Shown in pieces: positions 1 to 8,169 of a stretch of DNA of 13,810 nucleotides (position 1 is its first letter; the number at the start of each line of letters is the position of its first letter). Location: NCBI GenBank assembly GCA_035559315.1, contig DATMBJ010000224.1:1-13810 (forward strand), read 5' to 3'. The notes below the pieces were generated by a model. That model did not search any database. It had not been told where the DNA came from and was given only the letters and a program-made list of their open reading frames with translations. The stretch is from DATLZM01 sp035559315. GTDB taxonomy: Bacteria > Actinomycetota > UBA4738 > HRBIN12. The translations under genes and the position numbers were made by a program.

Positions 1-891
1 CCGGCGGGGAGCCGCCCCGCCCCGTCGCGCCCGCCACGTCGCCACCGTCGCGGCGCCGACGCCGAACGCCGCCCCGAGGAGCCACGTCGGGGCGCCCAGG
101 GCCGGCACGAGCGCCACGGCCCGCACGGTCCCCCACCCGGCGAGGAGCGAGAGCACCCGGCTCCGCGGTGGGCGCACGAGGAGCCGGCCCACGGTCCAGG
201 CGGTCCAGGCGTAGCCGAGCGACAGGAGGAGGGCGAGCCCGAGCAGGAGCGCGAGCCCCGCCGGGAGCCCGAGCACCGAGGCCAGGAGGAGGAGCCCGAC
301 GGCGGGCAGCGACGCCGCGAGGAGCGCGCCCCAGACGGCCGACGCCCAGGGCGCCGTCCGGGCCGCATCGGAGACCGCCTCGGCCGCTCGGGGGGCGAGC
401 CACAGGAACAGGAGCCCGAGGAGGAGCGTCGAGGCCGTGACCGCGGCCCAGGCCAGGAACGGGCCGAGGGCCCGCCCGGGCCAGCGGAGGAGGAACGCGA
501 CCCCCTGCCGCACGCGGCCGTCGACCGCCGCTCCGGGCTCGGCCCGGACCGCGCCCCCGGCCAGCACGTCGCCCCCGACCTGCGCGCCCGGCCCGAGCGC
601 CACGCTCCCCCGGACCACCACCACGCTCCCGCTCACCTGCCCCAGGACCACGGCGCGGCCGTCGAGCACCACCACGTCCTCCCGAACCACGCCCTCCACC
701 CTCGCCCCCCCGTGGAGCACGACCACCGCCCCCGCGGACGCCCCGCGGGGGACGAGCACCGAGCCCGAGAGCACCACGAGGTCCCGCGCCTCGCCGGAGG
801 CCGAGGCCTGCCGGAGCGCGGCGGCCCGCCCGCCGAACGGAGCGAGGGCGGCGACGAACAGCGCGAGGAGGGCCCGGCCCGCCGTTGCCAC
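1..891 (-). CDS. Bactofilin-like repeat domain fused to multi-pass membrane region (partial, 3' end off window)
   Basis: The minus frame is open from about 900 to the left edge (297 residues visible), with no stop codon. Residues 4-17 form a short hydrophobic signal-like segment. Residues 37-127 are short, valine- and glycine-rich repeats (for example VVVLDGRAVVLGQVSGSVVV) as in bactofilin or polymer-forming beta-helix domains. Residues 143-165, about 180-232 and about 242-283 are hydrophobic and probably give four or five membrane helices; a basic tail (WRARRGGAAPRR) reaches the edge, so the C-terminus is probably close. An exported repeat domain anchored in the membrane is an inference; no specific function is recognised. 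I chose the GTG at 891 because a TACGAT box lies 7 nt upstream and no Shine-Dalgarno sequence precedes the ATG at 900, which overlaps that box. ATG 900 would add three residues. The gene is divergent from lhr. Codon use matches the neighbours. Confidence 0.72.
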   Translation of the reverse strand, partial: MATAGRALLALFVAALAPFGGRAAALRQASASGEARDLVVLSGSVLVPRGASAGAVVVLHGGARVEGVVREDVVVLDGRAVVLGQVSGSVVVVRGSVALGPGAQVGGDVLAGGAVRAEPGAAVDGRVRQGVAFLLRWPGRALGPFLAWAAVTASTLLLGLLFLWLAPRAAEAVSDAARTAPWASAVWGALLAASLPAVGLLLLASVLGLPAGLALLLGLALLLSLGYAWTAWTVGRLLVRPPRSRVLSLLAGWGTVRAVALVPALGAPTWLLGAAFGVGAATVATWRARRGGAAPRR

Positions 892-898
892 GGCGTGC

Positions 899-904
899 AT
901 CGTA
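899..904 (-). promoter_or_regulatory. -10-like box TACGAT, candidate leaderless promoter of the bactofilin-like gene
   Basis: TACGAT on the minus strand ends 7 nt before the GTG at 891, so transcription would begin at or next to that codon. No clear -35 hexamer was seen. It overlaps the alternative ATG at 900, which argues against that ATG if the box is used. Confidence 0.4.
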
Positions 905-934
905 CCGGCGGGCCGCACCGACGGAGGTCCGAGG

Positions 935-940
935 TAGCGT
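935..940 (+). promoter_or_regulatory. -10-like box TAGCGT, candidate leaderless promoter of lhr
   Basis: TAGCGT is followed by 6 nt and then the GTG start at 947, the spacing expected if transcription starts on the start codon. GAGGT at 931-935 could alternatively act as a ribosome site about 11 nt upstream. The box lies back to back with the divergent TACGAT at 904-899. Confidence 0.4.
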
Positions 941-946
941 GGTGGT

Positions 947-3900
947 GTGGGCGAGGCCTCCCCCCTGGATCTCTTCTCCCGTCCGGTCCGGGACTGGTTC
1001 GCCGAGACCTTCGAGGCCCCCACCGCGGCCCAGGCGAGGGGCTGGCCCGCCATCGCGCGGGGCGAGCACACGCTGATCCTGGCGCCCACCGGGTCGGGGA
1101 AGACCCTGGCGGCGTTCCTCTGGGCCATCGACCGCCTGGCCGGCGAACCGCCCCCCGACCCGCGCGAGCGGTGCCGGGTCCTCTACGTCTCCCCCCTCAG
1201 GGCCCTCGCGGTGGACGTCGAGAAGAACCTCCGCGCGCCGCTCGCCGGGATCCGCCACGCGGCGGAGCGGCTCGGATCCCCGCTCCCCCACGTCCCCGCG
1301 GTCGCGATCCGGACCGGCGACACCCCGCCCGAGGAGCGGCGGGCGCTGCTCCGCCGTCCCCCCGACGTCCTCATCACGACGCCGGAGTCCCTGTACCTGA
1401 TGCTCACCTCCTCGGCCCGGGACGCGCTCCGGAGCGTCCGCTGGGTGATCGTGGACGAGATCCACGCGGTGGCGGGGAACAAGCGCGGCGCCCACCTGGC
1501 GCTCTCGTTGGAGCGGCTCGAGGCGATCGCCCGCCGGCCCCCGCAGCGGATCGGCCTCTCCGCCACCCAGCGCCCCCTCGACGAGGTGGCCCGGTTCCTC
1601 GGCGGTCGGACCGACGAGGGGTGGCGGCCGGTGACGGTCGTGGACGCCGGGTGGCGGAAGCCCCTCGAGGTCGAGGTCGTGGTCCCCGTCGAGGACCTGG
1701 CCGACCTGTCGGGCGTAGGGGCCCCGACGCCCCCCGGCCCGGGCCTCCCCCCGCCGGAGCGGCGGAGCGTCTGGCCGGCCGTCTACCCCCGGCTCCTCGA
1801 GCTCATCCGCCGGCACCGCTCCACGATCGTGTTCGCCAACGCCCGCCGCCTGGCCGAGCGCCTGGCGGCCCGCCTCAACGACCTGGCCGGGGAGGAGGTG
1901 GCCCGCGCCCACCACGGCTCCCTCGCCCGGGAGCAGCGGCTCGAGGTGGAGGACCTGCTCAAGTCGGGGAAGCTCCGGGCGATCGTGGCGACCAGCTCGC
2001 TGGAGCTCGGGATCGACATGGGGGCCGTGGATCTCGTCGTCCAGGTGGAGTCGCCGGGCTCGGTCGCCCGGGGCCTCCAGCGGATCGGCCGCGCGGGCCA
2101 CCGGGTGGACGAGCCCTCCCGGGGGGCGATCTTCCCCACCCACCGCGGCGACCTCCTCGAGGCCGCGGTCGTGGTCCGCCGGATGCTCGACGGCCGGATC
2201 GAGGAGACCCGCTACCCCCGCAACCCGCTGGACGTCCTGGCCCAGCAGGTGGTGGCGATGTGCGCGATGGACGAGTGGCGGGTCGAGGAGCTCGCGCGGG
2301 TGGTCCGGCGGGCCGCGAACTTCGCCGACCTCTCCGACGACCTGCTCGAGGCGGTCCTCGACCTCCTCGCCGGCCGCTACCCCTCGGACGCGTTCGCCGG
2401 CCTCCGGCCCCGGATCGTGTGGGACCGCGCCCGTGGCGTGGTCCGGGCCCGCGAGGGCGCGCGGCGGCTCGCGGTCACGAACCCCGGGACCATCCCCGAC
2501 CTCGGGCTGTTCGGGGTGTTCCTGCCCGACGGCACCAGGGTCGGCGAGCTGGACGAGGAGATGGTGTTCGAGAGCCGCCCCGGCGAGGTGTTCGTGCTCG
2601 GTGCGTCGTCGTGGCGAATCGAGGAGATCACCCGCGACCGGGTGATCGTCACGCCGGCCCCGGGGGAGCCGGGGAAGATGCCGTTCTGGCACGGGGACGC
2701 CCCGGCCCGGGAGGCGGAGCTCGGCCGGGCCGTCGGCGCGCTCGTGCGCGAGCTCGCGGAGGCGCCGGAGCAGGAAGCCCTGGCCCGCCTGACCCGGGAG
2801 CACCGCCTCGACCCCCTCGCCGCGCGGAACCTCCTCGCGTACCTCGCCGAGCAGCGGGAGGCGACCGGCGCCCTCCCCGACGACCGGACCGTCGTGGTCG
2901 AGCGGTTCTCCGACGAGCTCGGGGACCACCGGGTCTGCGTGCTCACACCGTTCGGCGAGCGGGTGCACGCGCCGTGGGCCCTGGCCATCGAGCGGCGGCT
3001 GTCCGAGCGGCTCGGGGCCCCGGTCCAGGTGCTCTGGAGCGACGACGGGATCGCGATCCGCCTGCCCGAGGCCGTGGACCGGGTGTCCACCGAGGACCTC
3101 CTGTTCGAGCCCGAGGAGATCGAGGAGCGGGTGGTGGAGGCGCTCCCGGGGAGCCAGCTCTTCGCCGCCGTGTTCCGGGAGGCCGCCGCCCGGGCCCTCC
3201 TCCTCCCCCGCCGCCGGCCGGGCCAGCGGACGCCCCTGTGGATGCAGCGGCAGCGGGCGGCCGACCTCCTGGGCGTGGCCGCGTCCCACCCGGGGTTCCC
3301 GATCCTGCTCGAGGCCACCCGGGAGTGCCTGCGGGACGTGTTCGACGTGCCCGCGCTCCGCGAGCTGCTCCGGGACGTGCGGGCGCGCCGGGTGCGCGTG
3401 GTCGCGGTGGACACGCCGCGGGCCTCGCCGTTCGCCCGCTCCCTGGTGTTCCGCTGGACCTCCGTCTACATGTACGAAGGGGACGCGCCCCTCGCCGAGC
3501 GGCGGGCCGCCGCGCTGGCCCTGGACCGCGACCTCCTCCGCGAGCTGCTGGGTGCGGAGGAGCTCCGCGAGCTGCTCGACCCCCGCGCGGTGGAGGGGCT
3601 CGAGCTCGAGCTCCAGGGGCTCGCCGAGGGACGTCGGGCGCGGGGACCCGACGACCTCCACGACCTCCTGCGGCGCGTCGGGGACCTCACGCCCGAGGAG
3701 ATCCGGGCCCGCGCCGAGGGGGACCCGGGTCCCTGGCTCCGGGCCCTGGAGGCCGAGCGGCGCGTCGTCCGGGTCCGCGTGGCCGGGGAGGAGCGGATCG
3801 CCGCGGCGGAGGACGCCGCGCGCCTGCGGGACGCCCTCGGGGTCGCCCTCCCGCCCGGCCTCCCCGCCGCCTACACCGAGCCCGTGGCCCGGCCGCTCGT

Positions 3901-5359
3901 GGACCTCGTCTCCCGCTACGCCCGGACCCACGGCCCGTTCCTGGCGTCGGAGGCCGCGGCCCGTCTCGGGGCGCCGGTCGAGCGGGTCCGGGAGGCCCTC
4001 GCGGCCCTCGAGGCCGAGGGGCGGGTGGTGCGCGGCGAGTTCCGCCCGGGGGGCGTCGAGCGGGAGTGGTGCGAGGCGGGGGTCCTCCGCGCGCTCCGGC
4101 GCCGGTCGCTCGCGCTCCTCCGGCGGGAGGTGGAGCCCGTGGAGGCCGCGGTCCTCGGGCGGTTCCTCCCGGCCTGGCAGGGGGCGACGGCGCCGCGGTC
4201 CGGCCCCGACGCGCTCCTCGAGGTCCTCGGCCAGCTCCAGGGGGCGGCGATCCCCGCGTCCACGCTCGAGGCCGAGGTCCTCCCGCTCCGGGTGCGCGGC
4301 TACGCGCCGGCCGACCTCGACGCGCTGCTCGCCGCCGGGGAGGTGGTCTGGGTCGGGGCCGGACGGATCGGGGCCGAGGACGGGAGGGTGGTGCTCCTGT
4401 TCCGCGACCGGGCGCCGCTCCTCGCCCCGCCCCCCGCCGAGGCCCGGCCCGAGGGCCGGGTCCACGACGCGCTCCGCCGGCACCTCGCGGAGCGGGGGGC
4501 CTCGTTCTGGCCGGAGCTCGTGCGGGCCGCGGGCACCGCCGACGAGCGGGTCGTCCTGGGCGCCCTCTGGGACCTGGTCTGGGCGGGGGAGGTCACGAAC
4601 GACACCCTGGCGCCGCTCCGCGCCTACCTCGCGGCCGGCCGGCGCGCCCCCAGGCCCGGGAGGCCCCGCCCCGGGCAGCTCCGCCGGGCCGGCCCGCCGG
4701 CGGGACAGGGCCGGTGGTCCCTCGTCTCGTCGCTCCTCCAGCCGCCGCCCTCCCCCACCGAGGTGGCGCACGCCCGGGCCGCCCAGCTCCTCGAGCGGCA
4801 CGGGGTCCTCACGCGGGAGGCCGTCCTCGCCGAGGAGGTGCCGGGCGGCTTCGCCGGCGTCTACCCGGTGCTGCGGGCGATGGAGGAGGCCGGCCGGGTC
4901 CGCCGCGGGTACTTCGTGGCGGGCCTGGGCGCCGCCCAGTTCGCGCTCCCCGGCGCCGTCGACCGGCTCCGGGCCCTCCGGAGGGGACCCGGGGAGGAGC
5001 CCCGGGAACCCGAGGTCGTGGCGCTCGGGGCCGCGGACCCCGCCCAGCCGTACGGCGCGGCGCTCCCCTGGCCGGCGTCCGCGGGCCGGCCCGCCCGGGT
5101 CCCGGGGGCGTACGTGGTGCTCCTGGACGGCGAGCCCGCCGCGTTCCTCGAGCGGGGCGCCCGCTCGCTCCTCACGTTCCCCGCCGCCGGGAAGCCCGGC
5201 TGGGAGGAGGGGCTCGTGAGCCTGGTGAAGGACGGCCGCGTACGGAAGGTGGAGCTCGCCCGGATCGACGGGCAGCCGGCGACCGGCTCGCCCCACGCCC
5301 CCCGGCTCCTCGCGGCGGGGTTCGCCGAGGGCTACCGCGGGCTCGTGCTCAGGGGTTGA
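947..5359 (+). CDS. lhr: Lhr-type large ATP-dependent helicase (superfamily 2)
   Basis: A complete 1470-residue protein, close to E. coli Lhr (about 1,540 residues). The helicase motifs are intact: Q-like region near residues 25-29, Walker A APTGSGKT at 46-53, SPLRAL at 82-87, TTPESLYLML at 144-153, DEIH box at 170-173, SAT at 205-207, SSLELGIDMG at 350-359 and QRIGRAGHR at 378-386. The Lhr-specific winged-helix and accessory domains follow, then the long C-terminal Lhr region including VTNDT and GRWSLVSSL, and a typical ending (KVELARIDG ... GFAEGYRGLVLRG). Lhr enzymes are 3'-5' DNA-dependent ATPases that unwind DNA or RNA:DNA duplexes and belong to DNA-damage responses in mycobacteria; uracil-DNA glycosylase activity has been reported for the E. 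coli C-terminal region but cannot be assigned here. The GTG start is supported by the 6-nt spacing from TAGCGT and by the family N-terminus. No frameshift was seen. The next gene on the same strand starts 79 nt downstream. Confidence 0.96.
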   Translation: MGEASPLDLFSRPVRDWFAETFEAPTAAQARGWPAIARGEHTLILAPTGSGKTLAAFLWAIDRLAGEPPPDPRERCRVLYVSPLRALAVDVEKNLRAPLAGIRHAAERLGSPLPHVPAVAIRTGDTPPEERRALLRRPPDVLITTPESLYLMLTSSARDALRSVRWVIVDEIHAVAGNKRGAHLALSLERLEAIARRPPQRIGLSATQRPLDEVARFLGGRTDEGWRPVTVVDAGWRKPLEVEVVVPVEDLADLSGVGAPTPPGPGLPPPERRSVWPAVYPRLLELIRRHRSTIVFANARRLAERLAARLNDLAGEEVARAHHGSLAREQRLEVEDLLKSGKLRAIVATSSLELGIDMGAVDLVVQVESPGSVARGLQRIGRAGHRVDEPSRGAIFPTHRGDLLEAAVVVRRMLDGRIEETRYPRNPLDVLAQQVVAMCAMDEWRVEELARVVRRAANFADLSDDLLEAVLDLLAGRYPSDAFAGLRPRIVWDRARGVVRAREGARRLAVTNPGTIPDLGLFGVFLPDGTRVGELDEEMVFESRPGEVFVLGASSWRIEEITRDRVIVTPAPGEPGKMPFWHGDAPAREAELGRAVGALVRELAEAPEQEALARLTREHRLDPLAARNLLAYLAEQREATGALPDDRTVVVERFSDELGDHRVCVLTPFGERVHAPWALAIERRLSERLGAPVQVLWSDDGIAIRLPEAVDRVSTEDLLFEPEEIEERVVEALPGSQLFAAVFREAAARALLLPRRRPGQRTPLWMQRQRAADLLGVAASHPGFPILLEATRECLRDVFDVPALRELLRDVRARRVRVVAVDTPRASPFARSLVFRWTSVYMYEGDAPLAERRAAALALDRDLLRELLGAEELRELLDPRAVEGLELELQGLAEGRRARGPDDLHDLLRRVGDLTPEEIRARAEGDPGPWLRALEAERRVVRVRVAGEERIAAAEDAARLRDALGVALPPGLPAAYTEPVARPLVDLVSRYARTHGPFLASEAAARLGAPVERVREALAALEAEGRVVRGEFRPGGVEREWCEAGVLRALRRRSLALLRREVEPVEAAVLGRFLPAWQGATAPRSGPDALLEVLGQLQGAAIPASTLEAEVLPLRVRGYAPADLDALLAAGEVVWVGAGRIGAEDGRVVLLFRDRAPLLAPPPAEARPEGRVHDALRRHLAERGASFWPELVRAAGTADERVVLGALWDLVWAGEVTNDTLAPLRAYLAAGRRAPRPGRPRPGQLRRAGPPAGQGRWSLVSSLLQPPPSPTEVAHARAAQLLERHGVLTREAVLAEEVPGGFAGVYPVLRAMEEAGRVRRGYFVAGLGAAQFALPGAVDRLRALRRGPGEEPREPEVVALGAADPAQPYGAALPWPASAGRPARVPGAYVVLLDGEPAAFLERGARSLLTFPAAGKPGWEEGLVSLVKDGRVRKVELARIDGQPATGSPHAPRLLAAGFAEGYRGLVLRG

Positions 5360-5425
5360 GCCGGGGAGTCCGCACCGCTCGGGTCCGCGCCCGCGGCCCC
5401 GCGTGACGCCCTCGCGCGCCGCTGT

Positions 5426-5431
5426 CAGGCT
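5426..5431 (+). promoter_or_regulatory. Weak -10-like box CAGGCT before the GGT-like gene
   Basis: CAGGCT (TANNNT with a T-to-C change at the first position) is followed by 7 nt and then the ATG at 5439. The geometry matches the boxes before lhr and the pirin gene, but the match is imperfect. Confidence 0.22.
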
Positions 5432-5438
5432 AGGGGCG

Positions 5439-7046
5439 ATGGGCGCCGGGTCGTTCCGGGCCGAGGGGGCGCGTTGGGCCGTCGCCACCCCCCACGCCCT
5501 CGCCACCGAGGCGGGGGCGCGGGCCTTCGGCGAGGGCGGGAACGCCGCGGACGCGGCCCTCGCCGCCGCCGCCGTGCTCGCCGTGGCCTACCCGCACCAG
5601 TGCGGGGTGGGCGGCGACCTCTTCGCGCTGGTCCGGGACCCCGACGGGAAGGTGGTCGCCATCAACGCGAGCGGCGCGGCGCCGCTCGGGATCGACGTCG
5701 AGGCCGTCCGGGCCGCGGGCGGGGGCCGGATGCCGGAGCGCGGCCCGCTCACGATCACGGTCCCCGGCGCGGCGTCGGGCTGGGCCGCGCTCCACCGCCA
5801 CGCGCGCCTCCCGTTCGCCCGCGCCTTCGTCGAGGCCATCGCCCTCGCCGAAGAGGGCGTCGCGGTGGCGGGCTCGGTGGGGCGCTCGATCGAGCGGAAC
5901 CTCGAGCTGATCCTGGCCGACCCGGGGCTCGCCGCCGTCTTCGCGCCCGCCGGCCGGGCGCTGCGCACGGGGGAGCGGCTCGTCCAGCCGGCCCTGGCCC
6001 GGACGCTCCATGCGATCGCGGAGGGCGGCGCCGAGGTCCTCTACCGCGGGGAGGTCGGCGAGCGCCTGGTCGCGGGCCTGCGTTCCCGCGGCTCCCCCAT
6101 CGCCCCCGAGGACCTGCGCGCCCACGAGGCGGAGCTCGACTCGGCCCTCGCGGCCCGCTACCGGGACCTGGACGTGCTGGTGGCCCCCCCGAACTCGCAG
6201 GGGTTCGTCCTGCTCGAGATCCTGCTGGCCATCCAGCACCTCGGGATCGACCCCGACCCGGTCGGCCCCGACGTCGCCCTGCTGGCCGAGGTCTGCCGGG
6301 CGGCCTCGATCGACCGGGACCGCCACAACGCCGACCCGCGCCGGGTCCGGGTCCAGCTCGGCAACCTCCTCGACGACGGCCACATCGCGGCCCTGTGCGA
6401 CGAGGTCCGGGGCACGGGCTCGGCGATCGGGCCGGGGGCGGGGGGCGCGGCCCGGGCGAGCCGGCCGTCCGGGGACGGGGACACCGTGGCGGTGGTCGCC
6501 GCGGACGCCGACGGCTGGGCGGTATCGCTGATCCAGAGCCTCTGGTCCGGCTGGGGCGCGGGGATCCTGGAGCCGACCACGGGGATCCTCCTCCACGACC
6601 GGGGGAACTGCTTCTCCCTGGACCCCGCGTCCCCCAACGCGCTCGAGCCGGGGAAGCGCCCCGCCCACACGCTCACCCCCGCGCTCGTCGCCCACGAGGG
6701 GCGGTTCGCGGCGGCCCTGGGGACGCGGGGCGGCGGAGGCCAGCCGCAGATCCTCGCCCACCTCCTCGCGCGGGTCGTCGACCTCGGGATGGACCCCGCG
6801 GAGGCGATCGCGGCCCCCCGGTGGCTGGTGCACGGCATGGACGTGGGCCGGACGGACCGGCACCTCCTGGCCGAGTCGGACGCACCCCCCGCCGCGCTCG
6901 CCGCGCTCGAGGCGGCCGGCTTCGACCTGGTCCGGCTGCCCCCGCGCTCCGAGGACGTGGGGCACGCCCACCTGATCCTCGCCGCGGAGGCGGGGTTCGT
7001 CGCCGCCGCCGACCCGCGCTCCGACGGCGCGGCATCGGCCGGGTGA
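5439..7046 (+). CDS. Gamma-glutamyltransferase-like Ntn-hydrolase (YwrD-like branch)
   Basis: 535 residues from the ATG at 5439. The N-terminal GEGGNAADAALAA and PHQCGVGGDLF blocks, the autoprocessing and nucleophile region GDGDTVAVV with Thr349 as the predicted N-terminal nucleophile of the small subunit, RPAHTLTPAL (407-416) and the glycine-rich GTRGGGGQPQ (428-437) define the gamma-glutamyltransferase/acylase fold. Classical enzymes cleave glutathione and other gamma-glutamyl amides. Here the usual R-E-x-A-P motif, whose Arg holds the substrate carboxylate, is NASGAAP (76-82), and the usual SSM motif is HTL. Both fit the YwrD-like branch, whose substrates are poorly known, so a gamma-glutamyl substrate is not assured. 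No signal peptide is visible, so a cytoplasmic location is inferred. An upstream in-frame GTG at 5403 would add 12 residues; the ATG is preferred because conserved sequence starts soon after it. It follows lhr and converges with the next gene (6-nt gap). Confidence 0.9.
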   Translation: MGAGSFRAEGARWAVATPHALATEAGARAFGEGGNAADAALAAAAVLAVAYPHQCGVGGDLFALVRDPDGKVVAINASGAAPLGIDVEAVRAAGGGRMPERGPLTITVPGAASGWAALHRHARLPFARAFVEAIALAEEGVAVAGSVGRSIERNLELILADPGLAAVFAPAGRALRTGERLVQPALARTLHAIAEGGAEVLYRGEVGERLVAGLRSRGSPIAPEDLRAHEAELDSALAARYRDLDVLVAPPNSQGFVLLEILLAIQHLGIDPDPVGPDVALLAEVCRAASIDRDRHNADPRRVRVQLGNLLDDGHIAALCDEVRGTGSAIGPGAGGAARASRPSGDGDTVAVVAADADGWAVSLIQSLWSGWGAGILEPTTGILLHDRGNCFSLDPASPNALEPGKRPAHTLTPALVAHEGRFAAALGTRGGGGQPQILAHLLARVVDLGMDPAEAIAAPRWLVHGMDVGRTDRHLLAESDAPPAALAALEAAGFDLVRLPPRSEDVGHAHLILAAEAGFVAAADPRSDGAASAG

Positions 7047-7052
7047 TGCCCC

Positions 7053-7430
7053 TCAGCGGCGCAGCCGGGACAGCTCCTCGATCGAGGCGAGCAGCGCGTC
7101 GAGGTCGCGTTCGAGGCGGACCAGGCGCTCCTCCAGGGCGACGACCGGGTCCGCCGGCGGAGCCTGCGTCCCCGGGTCGGGCGCGGCGATCACGCCCAGA
7201 CCCGACCCCGTCTCCACCGCCACGCCCCCCTCGGGCAGTGGCGGCCGCTCGCGCCGACGCCGCCCGCGCGGGGGGAGCCCGGTCCAGTCGTCGACGTCGC
7301 GCTCGACCGGCTCGCCGCGGAGGCGACGCTGGAGGTCGAGGAGGGTGTTCACGACCTCCTCGTGCGCCTCCGACGTCCCGACCGGCGCCCCCTGATCCCG
7401 TTCCTCAGGCACTCCTCCCACCTCGTCCAC
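7053..7430 (-). CDS. Hypothetical protein with C-terminal coiled coil
   Basis: 125 residues, not recognised. An amphipathic helix is likely at 21-39 (EAHEEVVNTLLDLQRRLRGE). A polar, Arg- and Pro-rich linker with RGRRRRERP at 55-63 follows. A leucine-heptad coiled coil runs from about 95 to 123 (VVALEERLVRLERDLDALLA and onward), suggesting oligomerisation. The open frame extends further upstream, but that part lies antisense to the cyclic-nucleotide-binding gene and is spurious. I chose the GTG at 7430 because TACGAT stands 6 nt before it; GTG at 7421 and 7412 are alternatives. The 3' end meets that of the GGT-like gene tail to tail. Codon third positions and heptad regularity support real coding, but no homologue can be named. 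Confidence 0.6.
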   Translation of the reverse strand: MDEVGGVPEERDQGAPVGTSEAHEEVVNTLLDLQRRLRGEPVERDVDDWTGLPPRGRRRRERPPLPEGGVAVETGSGLGVIAAPDPGTQAPPADPVVALEERLVRLERDLDALLASIEELSRLRR

Positions 7431-7436
7431 CCGGCG

Positions 7437-7442
7437 ATCGTA
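7437..7442 (-). promoter_or_regulatory. -10-like box TACGAT, candidate leaderless promoter of the coiled-coil protein gene
   Basis: TACGAT on the minus strand is separated by 6 nt from the GTG at 7430. It has the same sequence and nearly the same spacing as the box before the bactofilin-like gene. It is also the main evidence for this start codon. Confidence 0.4.
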
Positions 7443-7507
7443 CCCGCGCCCCCCCACGCGGGGAAGGGCCGAACGGCCCATCCCCCATCCGTCCGCGGAA
7501 GCGCCTC

Positions 7508-7909
7508 CTAGCCCTCGGAGGTTCGGGCGAGGCGCTCCCGGACCGCCTCCAAGACGCGCTGGGCGACCTCGGGGAACGACCTCGCCATCTCCCGGAAGTC
7601 CCGATCGGTCATCACGATCAACCGCATCGGAGACGCGGCGGTCACGGTCGCGGTGCGCCGCTCGTCGGCGAGGATCGCGATCTCGCCGAAGAAGTCCCCC
7701 GGGCCGAGCTCGGCCACCGGCCGCCCGGCGTGCGTGACGACGGCCCTGCCCTCCTCGATCACGAAGAACTCGTGCGGAAGCCGGCCCTCCTCCAGGAGGC
7801 GCTTCCCCTCGGGGACATCCACCTCGTCGGCCCACCTGGCCACCTGCTGCCGGTCGTGCTTCGTGAGCCCCGCGAACAACGGGATCCCCGCGAGTCGTTC
7901 GGCGTCCAT
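7508..7909 (-). CDS. Stand-alone cyclic-nucleotide-binding (CRP N-domain-like) protein
   Basis: 133 residues forming a single cNMP-binding beta-roll. LAGIPLFAGLTKHDRQQVA (6-24) is the typical entry helix. EFFVIEEGRAVV (47-58) and GPGDFFGEIAILADERRTATV (69-89) contain the phosphate-binding-cassette pattern F-G-E-x-A ... R-T-A, with FGE at 74-76 and R84/R85. The C-terminal helix (residues 101-128) ends the protein, and there is no helix-turn-helix or other output domain, unlike CRP (about 210 residues). It may be a cytoplasmic sensor that acts through a partner; the ligand is not known. The ATG is preceded by GGGAGGGACGG, a strong ribosome site, unlike the probably leaderless neighbours. It lies 77 nt upstream of the coiled-coil protein gene on the same strand and is divergent from the 48-residue membrane protein. 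Confidence 0.87.
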   Translation of the reverse strand: MDAERLAGIPLFAGLTKHDRQQVARWADEVDVPEGKRLLEEGRLPHEFFVIEEGRAVVTHAGRPVAELGPGDFFGEIAILADERRTATVTAASPMRLIVMTDRDFREMARSFPEVAQRVLEAVRERLARTSEG

Positions 7910-7991
7910 CCGTCCCTCCCCGCCCCTCGCTGTTCGGATGATGGCACAGCTCGCGGACCTTCGCCCGCTGGCCCGGACCCGCGCGGCGGGG

Positions 7992-7997
7992 TAGCCT
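7992..7997 (+). promoter_or_regulatory. -10-like box TAGCCT before the 48-residue protein gene
   Basis: TAGCCT lies 19 nt before the ATG at 8017. A start about 7 nt downstream would leave a short leader containing the GGGGGG ribosome-binding run. No convincing -35 hexamer was seen. Confidence 0.3.
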
Positions 7998-8016
7998 CGG
8001 CCTCTCGGGGGGTGCG

Positions 8017-8163
8017 ATGGGTCGCGCGGTCGTCCGGCTCGCCCTCGCCGTGGGCGTCGCCGCCCTCGGCTACCTCGCGGTGCGGGAGGCCGCCGAGCGC
8101 CTCGGCCGGGAGGAGCTGCGCCCGCCCCGGGTCCGGATCGAGGTGCCGAACCCGGACCTCTGA
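8017..8163 (+). CDS. Small single-helix membrane protein (48 residues)
   Basis: ATG at 8017 and TGA at 8161-8163 encode 48 residues. One hydrophobic helix (VVRLALAVGVAALGYLAV, about residues 5-22) is followed by a charged amphipathic stretch (REAAERLGREELR) and a proline-rich tail ending NPDL. A GGGGGGT run 3-4 nt before the ATG can serve as ribosome site, and TAGCCT lies further upstream. The gene fits between the cNMP-binding gene and the pirin gene with a 6-nt convergent gap to the latter. Membrane anchoring is inferred from hydrophobicity. No family is recognised. Confidence 0.6.
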   Translation: MGRAVVRLALAVGVAALGYLAVREAAERLGREELRPPRVRIEVPNPDL

Positions 8164-8169
8164 CCCTCC

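Noticed and set aside
168..937. Plus-strand open frames across the left edge
   Set aside because: Arg/Pro/Ala-rich shadows antisense to the bactofilin-like membrane protein, whose minus frame shows signal-like, repeat and membrane segments.
712..5406. A 1564-residue open frame overlapping almost all of lhr on the same strand
   Set aside because: It is a shadow frame made possible by the scarcity of stop codons at this G+C content; its translation is a low-complexity mix of Arg, Gly, Pro and Ala, while the lhr frame carries all helicase motifs.
5430..6971. A 513-residue minus-strand open frame antisense to the GGT-like gene
   Set aside because: Composition is that of antisense to a GC-rich gene; no motif is recognisable and the plus strand has catalytic motifs.
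7431..7835. N-terminal extension of the coiled-coil protein frame
   Set aside because: It runs antisense-frame through the cNMP-binding gene with low-complexity Gly/Arg sequence; the TACGAT box and the coding character support a start near 7430.
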